Assembly (NCBI GenBank): GCA_023053685.1
Contig: JALIGW010000002.1
Coordinates: forward strand, 239,555,177 to 239,619,176
Length of the DNA stretch: 64,000 nt
Origin: Diadophis punctatus similis
Lineage: Eukaryota; Chordata; Lepidosauria; Squamata; Dipsadidae
Direction of reading: 5' to 3'
Part shown: positions 32,705 to 44,400 of the stretch, piece by piece
Position numbering within the stretch: position 1 is the stretch's first letter
Layout of the letters: each line of letters opens with the position of its first letter
The notes under the pieces: generated by a model
Database searches by the model: none
Seen by the model: only the letters and a program-made list of their open reading frames with translations
Told to the model about the DNA's origin: nothing
Made by a program: the position numbers and the translations under genes

Positions 32705-33600
32705 CTTCCAAGTTTGGCTTGTGGTTTCGTCACCAAACCCCCAAAACTTTACCCTTAGACTGTCCACTGTTGACCTCACCCGATTCCTAAGAGGTCAGTA
32801 AGGGGCGTGCACAGGGGAGGGTTCCTAATTTTTTTACTACCACTCTGTGCGTGTGGCTTATTTTGTGGGTGTGGCTTGCCAGCCATGTGACCAGGTGGGC
32901 GTGGGCCTCGGGAGCTTGGCAGTGGCCGGAGAAGGGGGGGCATTGCCCACCCGCAACGCAGCCCCCCGCAGCGGGAGCAGCAAGACTGCGGCAGCGGTTC
33001 TTCTAGGAGGCTCCGTCCGGCCTGAATGCTTCTCCCCATTTGATGATCCTAGGCTCCTGCTGCCCGTTCCCCCTCCCCTCAGCAGCTCGAGAAGCCTCAA
33101 ACGTGCGAAAATGCCTAGGATCATCACCGCGCGTTCGTGGCTTCTCGGACTGCTGAAGGGAGGGGAATGGAGATAGCTCCTGCCGCCTGTTCTTTCAGCA
33201 TCTCACCCGCTCCCTCAGCCATCCTCCCCTGCTTGGACTCACTGTGGGGTAGGAAGGCAGTGCATGCGCAGTGGTGGAAGCTCGGCTTCTGGGCATGCGC
33301 AAAAGAATTTTTTTTTACAAATTTAAAAAAATTTTTTTTTAAATGGCGGCGCCCAGGCACTGGCAACCGACCGCACCGGTACTGTGACGTCACCAGCGGG
33401 CCGCTACCGGTGCTATAGAGTGGACCGCACCGGTAGGAACCCACCACTGGCCGCGTGCATAAGCGCACCAGCGTGTCTACCGTCCCTGTCCTAATGTTCC
33501 CTCTTATCAGTACTCATCTTATGTATATAAACAATGTTATATCTATGTATATTACCAACACATACTTGACAAAAATAAATAAATAAAAACAAAAATAAAA
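32705..33600 (+). mobile_element. CR1-superfamily LINE 3' end split by a hAT element
   Basis: The left part 32705-32811 reads the ORF2 end and GTAAGGGGCGTGCA. The right part from about 33452 resumes GCGTGCATAAGCGCACCAGC, TACCGTCCCTGTCC and a tail of AATAAATAAATAAA. The hAT element at 32812-33449 lies between. Confidence 0.8.
32812..33449. mobile_element. Non-autonomous hAT-type element nested in a LINE
   Basis: Ends CAGGGGAGGGTTCCTAAT and CGGTAGGAACCCACCACTG. GCGTGCA is repeated on both sides (imperfect 8-bp duplication, shifted by 2 bases on the right). 638 bp, with an internal hairpin at about 33079-33155 (CGAGAAGCCTCAAACGTGCG against CGCGTTCGTGGCTTCTCGG). Reverse orientation relative to 18387-18929. 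Confidence 0.85.
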
Positions 33601-33654
33601 AACTCTCGTTGTCCAACATTCATTTCCTAACACGTCCTAGAAGAAACAGCCAAA

Positions 33655-34088
33655 ACTACTGCAAAACAATACCTTCAGGGGCATAGCTGCGATTTTTTTT
33701 CACTAACATGCTATTCCCAGCTCTTCTTCTGAACATGGAAACCCAGAAGAATTCAAAGGTCCTCAGAGGAGATGTTGCTTCTCACTATAATTATCACCAT
33801 CCCAATCTTTGGGATCTCTTGTGCTATTTCTCCAGTCATTGCCTTTTATGAAAAACAAAAAACAGACTGAAACAATAAGGAAGAGATCTTACAACAGCCT
33901 CCCATAATACTGAATGTTGTGCACAACATATAATGACTGGCAAAGACCATGCTGTTGAATGTGCCTTTTTCTCCTTTCCATGTAAAACTTACTTTGTCTC
34001 TGTCTGAATCAAGAAAGTCACTTGCTTTTCCATGTTTTGAGTGTGCTGTGAATTTTTCTAAGTCTTCTTGTTGTTTAAAAACTGAGAA
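33655..34088 (+). promoter_or_regulatory. Upstream block of gene C, shared with gene D
   Basis: Immediately before exon 1. Segments such as TTTTTTTCACTAACAT, CTGGCAA/GG, TTTGAATGT-like and GTCTTCTTGTTGTTT recur in the same order at 60086-60536 before gene D exon 1. The likely content is promoter plus 5' UTR. A paralogous duplication alone could also explain the similarity. No TATA box is clear. Confidence 0.4.
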
Positions 34089-34327
34089 ATGGCTGATTCA
34101 ACCCAAGGAGGAAAAGAATTCCTGCTTATGTTTCTGATGCTTATGCTGAACTGGACAAAGTCTGGGATTCTCAGAACCAAATGCCCCCCCATTTTGAAGA
34201 AGCAGGACAGAGGAAATCCATGGAACTATTATGGGCCAGGAGACCATATCATCACTGTGCTTGAAACTGCAACAAAACCTTCTCTTGAGCTGTTACAGTT
34301 TAATGGGGCTCGTTATATTTCTTCTCC
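34089..34327 (+). CDS. V2R gene C, exon 1 (start and signal peptide)
   Basis: ATG at 34089 gives [21 protein letters not shown] second in-frame ATG at 34128 starts right at the hydrophobic stretch. The aligned part of gene D has no ATG at the first position and starts close to the second, so 34128 may be the true start. The mature N-terminus has K-C-P-P and [10 protein letters not shown]. Donor CC|GTAAGT at 34328. 239 nt ending in phase 2. Confidence 0.88.
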
Positions 34328-37097
34328 GTAAGTCATTCAGTGTGTTGGAGATGCATTCCCTCCATTTGCATTTATAATACTCTTTTCCCTTCTTTGCCTT
34401 CCAGTTATTTCTAAATTGTAGAAAATGTGTAAGTTCTTGGATCATTTTGATTTATAGGGCTCTCCTCTTTATTATTTTGTACAAGATAATTGCATATAAT
34501 TTTTGTTGACATGAGAATAATATCTCATAGAGGCGATTTAGATCTTTTCTTGGAATTCAGACAGCTAGAAATAAAGCCGAGATTAAAAGTCTAATAGAAA
34601 ATATAAATTTCAGTACAAAAACAATAAATCCTGAATAATTGCATCTTTGCTATGAAAACACGACCGTTCAGGTCAACAGCTAAGGCAGAAGAGAACAATG
34701 GTGACTTAGGAATGCACACATGTGTACAACTCATATCACTTGTTCTGCTTATATTAAAATGTACCATAATATTAGTATAGGGGTGCATCACCCTGCATAG
34801 TCATACAACTGACAATATTCACTACGTGACAATTTTGTACAAGATTCAGAATCAAGGATGGGGCAGAAGAAAACCAAAAAGAACTTGAGAAAGAGAGACA
34901 CAGAATTCAGAGGATATTCTCATCCTCTCGCAGTATTGAGTTCATTTCCTAACTATTGACTTTCATTTTCTGTAGTTGTTGAAAAGATTGTAGTTGCCTC
35001 TGCCTGTCCATATTAATTGCATGCTTCTTATAGGAAAAAGGATGACTTATATTTTAAATTGCTTTGCTGGCTCGCTTAATCATCCATGTACTTGCTTTTA
35101 TGGTAGCTCTATTTGATTGAATGACCATGAATCATGGCAATTGGATATAGGAAAATGAGCATTAGCACAAATAATGATGTATTTGAGACTCTGATTGAAG
35201 ATTCTGTCCAATCCCATCTTCTCAACACTCTTGGTAATTAAATGGTGACGGGTGACTATTATTTGCCTCTGGTTTTCAATCAATATTAGCTTATTTTGTT
35301 GCTTCTGTTGTTGTTGTTGATGATAACATAAACATATTTGTACAGTACTAGATATAACAATCTGCCAGGAATACTACCCTACATTTTGGTCATTCAAATG
35401 GTCAACAAGAATTCCCAGTTCCTGCACAATTTCACACTTGGCTACAGCATCCATGACAACTATTTTAATACATTCACAACTTCAAATGCCTTGATGGACA
35501 CACTGTCTACTGGAGAAGCTAATGTCCCCAACTATAGCTGTGGAGGAAAGGGCAACCTTTTGGCTCTTCTTGATGGAACAAAAAGAGGCATCTCCATCCA
35601 GATGTCAACTTTAGTAGGCATCTACAAAGTCCCCCAGGTTTGTGTGTGCATTTCTCTATAAGTAAAGTGAGTGAGATGGTGGTGGATGAGTAATAGATCT
35701 AGCCATATCTTCTGTATGAAATTCAAGAACTGCTTTTCACCATGGCCATTGTAGGTGTCATGGCATTGGCTAGAGACAGGGATCAACAGTGGGGAAGGGG
35801 CATGAAATGGAGCAGCCCTATCCTTTCATGACACCATCTCCACTGTTTTGCTACACAATTGTGAAGGTGAGGAAAGTTTCTGCATCCAGTCAAAGGGTCT
35901 TTGTACAAAGGGAAGTTGTAGTAGAGATGGGATTCTAATATTTTCTATATGATCAAGGCTTGTTTGTTCATGAACAGATTACACTTAATCAAGGTTTGTT
36001 CATGAACAAACTCATCAACATTTACATGAAACCGCTGGGGGAGATCATCCGTTGGCATGGGGTGAGCTTTCAACAGTACGCTGATGACACCCAGCTGTAC
36101 ATCTCCACCCCGTTTCAATTTAGGGAGGCAGTGGATGTAATGTGCTGATGCCTGGACGATGTTAGGATCTGGATGGGGAGGAACAGGCTCAAGCTCAACC
36201 CTGACAAGACTGAATGGCTTTGGATATTGCCTCCTAAGGACTATGTCGACTGTCCCTCTTTGGTTCTTGGGGGAGAAAAACTAACCCCCTCAGAACGGGT
36301 CCGCAATTTGGGAGTTCTCCTAGATCCACAGCTAAAATTAGACCAACACCTTACAGCTGTGGCTAGGGGAGCCTTTGCACAGGTTCGCCTGGTGCACCAA
36401 TTGCGACCATACTTGGAGAGGGAGGCTCTATTCACGGTCACTCATGCCCTTGTCACCTCTCGATTGGACTACTATAATGCGCTCTATATGGGGTTACCCT
36501 TGAAGAGTATCCGGAGACTTCAATTGGTGCAAAATGCGGCTGCATGAGCTGTGGTGGGTGTCTCAAGATACACCCACGTAACACCCATACTCTGCCAGCT
36601 GCACTGGTTGTCCATTAGTCTCCGGGTGCAATTCAAGGTGTTGATTATCATCTTTAAAGCCCTACATGGCTTAGGACCAGGTTACCTACTTCACACTTCC
36701 CTTTGACTGGTCAGGTCCCACAGAGTGGGTCTCCTCCAGGTCCCGTCAACCAAACAATGCCGGCTGGTGGGGCCTAGGGGGAGGGCCTTCTCTGTTGGGC
36801 CCCTGCTCTCTGGAACCAACTACCCCCAGAGATCTGAATTATCCCCACCTTGCTGGCCTTCCGAAAAGCCATTAAGACATGGCTCTTCCTGCAGGCGGGG
36901 TGATTTTGAGACCATTTAATACCTTAGGTCTCCCCCATGTATGTATGGTTTGTATGTTTTTAATCTTTTTAAACTGTTATTAATATTGTTTTATAGTTGT
37001 TCTTTACATGTTGTATGCCGCCTTGAGTAGGGCGAGGGAGTAGGGCGACATATAAGAACACTAAAATAAACAAATAATAAATAAATAAATAAATAAA

Positions 37098-37138
<41 letters not shown>

Positions 37139-37171
37139 ACAAACAAACAAACAAACAAACAAACAAACAAA

Positions 37172-37238
<67 letters not shown>

Positions 37239-38365
37239 GGCTTGAAGACAAGTAAGACCCTGGTGAGTACTTTGTACTGGCTGAATTATAAAAAAAAAAT
37301 ATTTGGACATGTGAGGCTCTGTACAGGTAGCCTCATTTACAGAAATAAATAATACCTGCCCTATCCCAATTGGTTGGAATATGACAATAGTAGTTTCTAT
37401 ACAGGGGTGGGTTCCTACTTACCTCGCTGCCGGTTCGCTTCCTCCCACACTGCGTGGGTGCACCTCATGGGCTCGTGTGTGCTTTGCACGTGCATGCATT
37501 TGCAGTGCCAAAAAAATCTGGAAAAAAAAGCCAAAAACAAGATGGCAACCACATGCACAGTGCCAGAAACTCGGCTTCTGCGCATGCTCAGAAGAAAAAA
37601 ATACTAAAAAAAATTCAAAAAAAATTAGATGGCGGTGCCCACAGACCAGCACCGACCAAACCGGGTCGATGATGTCATTGTGATGTCACCAGCGGGTCGC
37701 TACCGGTTCGGGCGAACGGTCCAAACCGGGAGGAACCGACTCCTGTTCCTATACCTAAAATAAAGAATAAAAAGTTCTTTGGAAAATGACCTCATAGTCA
37801 TAGTAGATGGTTATCATTATTATTTTTTTTATAAAAGTTTTTTTTCTCCACATATGCATCCATCCATATACCATAAATCATAACAAAGTATACATAATTA
37901 TACACTTATATTCAATAAACCATAAACACACATCCTAATTTTTCACCTTTTATACTTTTATTAAAGCCCTATATGGCTCAGGACCAGGCTACCTCCGAGA
38001 CCGCCTCCTACCACATAGCTCCCTTAGACCAGTGAGATCCCACAGAGTTGGTCTCCTCCAGGTCCCATCAGCCAGACAATGTCGGCTGGCGGGTCCACCC
38101 TGGCAGCTCCGGCCCTCTGGAACCAGCTACCCCCGGGAATGCGGACCGCCTCCACCCTACTGGTCTTCCGTAAGGCAGTCAAGACCTGGCTCTTCCGTCA
38201 GGCGGGGACCATTGAGTTTAGGAATATCAGGGATAAGTGATAGTACTATGTATGTATTTTTAATCAGTTTTTTGTTTTAATTCGCTTTTAACTGTTTTTA
38301 GATTTTGTATTTGATGTTGTTAGCAGCCCAGAGTCCCTCGGGAGTTGGGCGGCATACAAATCTAA

Positions 38366-38432
<67 letters not shown>

Positions 38433-38436
38433 AAAA

Positions 38437-38475
<39 letters not shown>

Positions 38476-41400
38476 ATATTGCCCATCCCCCCCCCATTTC
38501 ATATCACTCCCCACCCTCTATCTCCCTCTCTTCCCTCTACCTTCTTTCTCCTTCTCTCCCACTTTCCTACTTTCCTCTCCCCTTCTCCCCTTCCTTCTCT
38601 ACTTCCTCTTTCTCCCTCTTCTCCCTAGTAGATGGTTAGCCAATATAGGGAAATAACTCCTTTCCTTACGTAGGAGTAGTTTTCTCTGAGACTGGATCTT
38701 GGTATTTTGGACTTAATCTGACCCCAGTTATAACACAGCATTCTTCATTGCTTTTTCAGGTCACTTGTAAATTTGTTTCAGAGGCTCTGAGTGATAAAAG
38801 ACAATTTCCCTTTTTCTACCGAATGGCCCCCAAAGATGGGATCCAGTACCCAGCAATTGTCCAACTGCTCCTCCATTTCAGATGGACCTTGATTGGTCTT
38901 TTTGCTGCAGACACAGGGAGAGGAGAGGATTTCATGAGGGTTTTTACTCTTGCACTTGTGAGGAATGGAATTTGCGTTGTTATATCACAACGATTCAAAA
39001 CGACTACGCCTACAGCACCCTTCAAGAATGCCATTCATAAGTGGAGACAAGTCAATGTCTTTGTTTTCTTTACAGACCATAATACCATGATTGATGGATT
39101 TCATGCCGTCCATTTCACACTTGAAGTTTTGCCAGGACCCATTGAAGGGAAAGTCTGGATCACCACACTCTTTGGCGCATTACTAACGAAAAGTCACAGA
39201 GTTTACCACCACGTCCATAGTATTTGGCACTTTGATATTCAGGGAAGAAAGGCTGACAATACTTTTCAATCATCAATCTTTGTGAAACCCCTACCTAAGT
39301 GCTTTCACTGTTCTTTTTCAAAGAATGTCTTTTCTGTCAAAGGCCGAAAAAGATGCATCCAGAAAGCACCACTGGAGACTAAAGACAAAAGGAACAGTCA
39401 CAAATTTGGAATTAATGCCCGTGTTTACAGTGTTGTTAGGACTCTGGCTTATGTCTTGGATGAGGCATATTCCTCCTTATCCAGGAGAAGAAGGAAGGAG
39501 GGTGAAGAGAGTTTGGGGGCTCCAAGGCTTCAGCCATGGCAGGTAGGGGATCCCAACAGGGATCTATCAAACTTAATTATTTTTAGAAGGAATCCAAAGG
39601 AGAAGCATGGGAACCATCCCCATCCCCTTTTCCTACAAGAGCTGAATAGGTTTAATAGTATTAATTTCAGAGAATTTTACCTTCATAACTTTGAAGAAAG
39701 CCCTGAGATTATCTAGCCCAATCCCTCCTCTCTTCTCTCTTCTCCAAAGCACCTGAGGGTAGAACAAGAAGCAATGGGTGGAAACTAATCAAGGAGAGAT
39801 GCAACTTAGAACTAAGGAGAAATTTCCTGACATTTAGAACAATTAATCCCTGGAACAAGTTGCCTCCAGAAGTTGTGAATGCTCCAACACTGGAAGTTTT
39901 TAAGAAGATGATGGACAACCGTTTGTCTGAAGTGTAGGGTTTCCTGCCTAAGCAGGGGGTTGGACTAGAAGACTTCCAAGGTCCCTTCCAATTCTGTTAT
40001 TCTATTCTATTCTATTCTATTCTATTCTATTCTATTCTATTCTATTCTATTCTATTCTATTCTATTCTATTCTATTCTATTCTATTCTATTCTATTCTCT
40101 GAATGTTTTTCACATTTTTCTGATTGATGGCAGCTTGGTTCGAAGGTGAGGCTGACCTTCTGTGGTTCACTGGCTTTAAAACTTTCCTTTCTTTAAAGAT
40201 GGTTCACCTTTCATTCACCCAGTATCTCCTCTCTTGTAACAGAGCTCATTTTTCGATGTCCCACACTCTGGAATAACTGTGAAAAGGTCTTAAGCTTCTG
40301 TGTAACATCTTTCAGTAATTGGAAGAATGCCATATCCTGCCTTTTCCAACTAAGAGATTGTGTTAATTTGAAAAGTGCTCCCCTCAGCATTCCCCCTCCC
40401 CTCAGCAGCTCGAGAAGCCTCAAACGTGCGAAAATGCCTAGGATCATCACCGCACGTTCGTGGCTTCTCGGACTGCTGAAGGGAGGGGAATGGAGATAGC
40501 TCCTGCCGCCCGTTCTTTCAGCATCTCACGAGCTCCCTCAGCCATCCTCCCCTGCTTGGACTCACTGTGGGGTAGGAAGGCAGCGCATGCGCAGTGCCGG
40601 AAGCTCGGCTTCTGGGCATGTGCATAAGAAAATTGAAAAAAATAAATAATTTTTTTAAAAAAAATGGCAGCGCCCAGGCACCGGCAACCGACCGCACCGG
40701 TACTCTAACATCACCAGTGGGCCGCTACCGGTGCTATAGAGTGGACCGCACCAGTAGGAACCCACCACTGCCACATACGTATGGCTAGTCTAGAGAAAAG
40801 AAGGAGTAGGGAGAGACATAATAGCTGTATTCCAGTATTTGGGAGATTGCCACAAAGAAGAGGGGGTCAACTTATTTTCCAAAGCACCAGAGGCCAGGAC
40901 AAGAAACAATGGATGCAAACTAATGAAGGGGAGAAGCAACCTGGAATTAAGGAAAAACTTCCTAACAGTGAGAACAATTAACCAGTGGAACAGCTTGCCT
41001 TCAGAAGTTGTGGGTGCTTTATCTCTGGAGGTTTTAAAGAAGATATTGGACAGCTGCTTGTCTCACATTGTATAGGATCTCCTGCTCAAACAGGGAGCTG
41101 GACTAGAAAACTGCCTAGGTCCTATTCTATTCTATTCTATTCTATTCTATTCTATTCTATTCTATTCTATTCTATTCTGTTCTGTTCTGTTCTGTTCTGT
41201 TCTATTCTATTCTATTCTATTCTATTCTATTCTATTCTATTCTATTCTATTCTATTCTATTCTATTCTATTCTATTCTATTCCATTCCATTCCATTCCAT
41301 TCCATTCCATTCTATTCTACTCGATTCTACTCTACGCTACTCTACGCTACTCTACGCTACTCTACGCTATTCCATTCCATTCCATTCCATTCCATTCCAT

Positions 41401-44400
41401 TCCATTCCATTCCATTCCATTCCATTCCATTCTACTCTATTCTACTCTATTCTACTCTATTCTATTCTACGCTACGCTACTCTACTCTACTCTACTCTAC
41501 TCTACTCTACTCTACTCTACTCTACTCTACTCTACTCTACTCTACTCTACTCTACTCTACTCTACTCTACTCTACTCTACTCTACTCTACTCTACTCTAC
41601 TCTACTCCATTCCATTCCATTCCATTCCATTCCATTCCATTCTGGAATGATTTGGGGGTTGGGGGAAGAGATGTTTCCTGTGGAATAATTTGATATGAGG
41701 GGGCACAGCTGCTAAATGGGCAGAGAAAGAAACTTTTCAGGATGTCAGAAGGGTTGGTGGGAGATTCATACGTTCAAACTTGAAATATTCTTTTAATGTA
41801 GCCTTATAATAAAGTAGAATCAGCTTATTTGGTCATGTTTCCTATCTGGACCAGCTGGCCGAAGATTAGCCTAGCAACTTTCTTCTTGACAAATTTTTGA
41901 AGGACTTAATAATCTGTTTATTTTTGTTTGTTTGTTTGCTTGCTTTGATTCAATTTAACTTTGACCTGTTCTAGAATGTTCCCTGTCATTGACAAATTTT
42001 GCCAATTATTTATTCTGTCAATATATGATTGACAAATTTGCTGAACCTTTGTTTCTTAGTTTTCTAGTAACACAGTTTAGTTTCGAAGAATACCAGCTTA
42101 TTTCTTCCTTTCTTCAATTTATTTGGGATCTATAGAACGTTCCATATAATTGACAAATCATATTATGTTTTGTCACTATATAGCTAGTCAATATATGACT
42201 GAAAAAAGTTGTTGAACTTTCATTTTCTATTTTGAAAATAGCACTGACACTTCTTCATCTAGCAAGAATATTTCCAAGTTAGACAACTGTAAAAGAAAGG
42301 TTCAAATGTGAAAAGATCATATGGGGTAACAAATGAATGTGCTTACATTTAAAATTCCTGATTTTTCCATTCTAGCTTCATCCATTTCTGCGGAAGAATA
42401 AATTTTGCAATCTTTCTGAGATGAAAATGTACTTGGACCGAAGCGGAGATCTGGTAGCAGATATGATCATATTGAGCTTGGTGGTTTTCCCGGAGCAGAC
42501 TTACTTCACAAAGAAACTGGGGAGTTTTGAAACACAGAGACTTTTTATCAGCCAAGGTTTTCTTTCACAATTAAATTTGGTCAATAAGGTGGGCAAAATA
42601 TTGGTGTCTTTTCTATGTTTTCCAAAGCCTTAGAACCCATTTCAGGTGGGCTAAGCCTAGTCACCAAGAAAGATGATTTCACTGAGATTTTAATGCGGTT
42701 ATAGAACAATTAAAGATTTCTTATTGGGAGGTTTGGGAGTACTATTGTCCAAGATGTCTTTCAGAGGTTATAATATGGAACACTGTTTTAAGCTGATTCA
42801 GCTATATCTAAAAATGAGATTTTGGGTCATTATTCTTTAGGACACAAGCCATGGCCCCTTTGTGTCCCCTCTGCAATGAAGTATATCTGTAAAATTGGTA
42901 AGAGAGGCCCTCAAGTGTTGTGGATGGCAATGCTGATGGCTTCAGGTTTACTGGTTTCTTGTTTTCAAACAGCAAAGAAGAAAGCAATTCTATTCACCAG
43001 GGCCCGAGTTCAGGTTTGGACTCATGTTGGAAGACTGCCTTGGGATTGGAACCAGGGTGGGTCATCCAAAGAACACACAGGGCAAGTTGCTTGGAGAAGA
43101 GGCATAGTATGTTTGAGAGCTAAAATACAGCAATTTAAAAAGTTGCCACAAACTTACAGGTTTGAGGTTGTTGCCTTTACAGAGGTATCTTTCCATTTAC
43201 TCCTCCCAGGGATAGAGCCCAGCCTCTAGGAATTATTGGAAATTGTAATCAGCTGTATGGCCACAAGGGGGCACTTGGTGATGAGGCACTCTGCTGAACT
43301 TGTGGGATTTTTCATTTATTTACCATATCAACTGGCTTCCTGCTTAATTAACACTATGACTGGAGGTAGCAATTACACAGAGGAAGTGATCTTTTGCTCA
43401 TCCTGAAGTAATATTTACCAGAATGGGCTATCACGTCATTTAGAGTGTAAAAGATTTCCATGTCCTAAGCAGTAATGGGTTTCATTTACCTTTGCTACCG
43501 GTTCTTAGAAGCTTCTGCACATGCGCAGATCATCTGTGATGACGTCCGGGCAAGTGGGCAGAGCTTCCCGCCACCCCCACTACCAGTTCGCCCGAACTGG
43601 GGTGAACCAGTAGCAACCCACTATTGGTCCTAAGGGATTTCTTATAGTTTTAATTGAGTTTGTTTGTTTGTTTGTTTGTTTACCGTATGTTCCGGCGTAT
43701 AAGATGACTTTTTACCCCTTGAAAATCTTCTCAAAAGTCGGGGGTCATGTTATACCCTGGGTACTAAAATTTCCGAGCCAGGGGGAGCTCAAAAACGATC
43801 GCGGCTGCATCCCTGCCATTCTCCAGCCAAGCGACCGAAGGAGTCCCGGAGCCCTGACGCTGCCCTGCGGCTCGATCTCCTGCCGCCACCTGCAGCCTTC
43901 CCAGCAGATGGGCACGCGCGGGAGGAAGGAGAGGAGGAGGAGCCTCGGCGGAGATGGCGGTGAAAAATCTGACTCCGCATAAGATCTGAATTCTCTGCCG
44001 CCGTCTGCTCGAAGGAGACCACCCCCAGAGATCCTTTTTGTTCTGGGTGGAATTAGATCACAGCAGGTACCCAGCGATTGTGGCGGAATAACTGGCCGCA
44101 CGCGGATAGTGCCGCTAAATTCTCCTTCAGGATTAACATCTGCGGAGACGGTCATCCATTTTGGAGTGGCAAACTGGAGAGGAACTTCGGGAGGAACTTC
44201 GGGAGGGGTTTCTTAGAAAACCATCACCAATTCGCTAAACTGCTAAATGGCGAAAAAGGGAGGAATTTGACACCAGCCTGCGGGGAGACTGCGAGCTCGG
44301 ACGGCGTGCCTGTCATCGGCAGCGAGGAGCTTTGCTGTGCCCTGTCAGAGGACTTGGCTGAGCCTGGTTGGAGAGATCAGCTGTGGTTTGTGCGTTGGGC

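Noticed and set aside
36969..38497. Frames of repeated Y-L-F-I residues
   Set aside because: Products of AAAT arrays at L2 tails.
40985..41650. 221-codon frame rich in S-I-L-F-Y
   Set aside because: Covers the TATTC pentamer array after a CR1 end. No gene-like composition.
42822..43229. 135-codon frame in intron 4 of gene C
   Set aside because: No recognisable domain, no matching splice sites, no counterpart in genes A or B.
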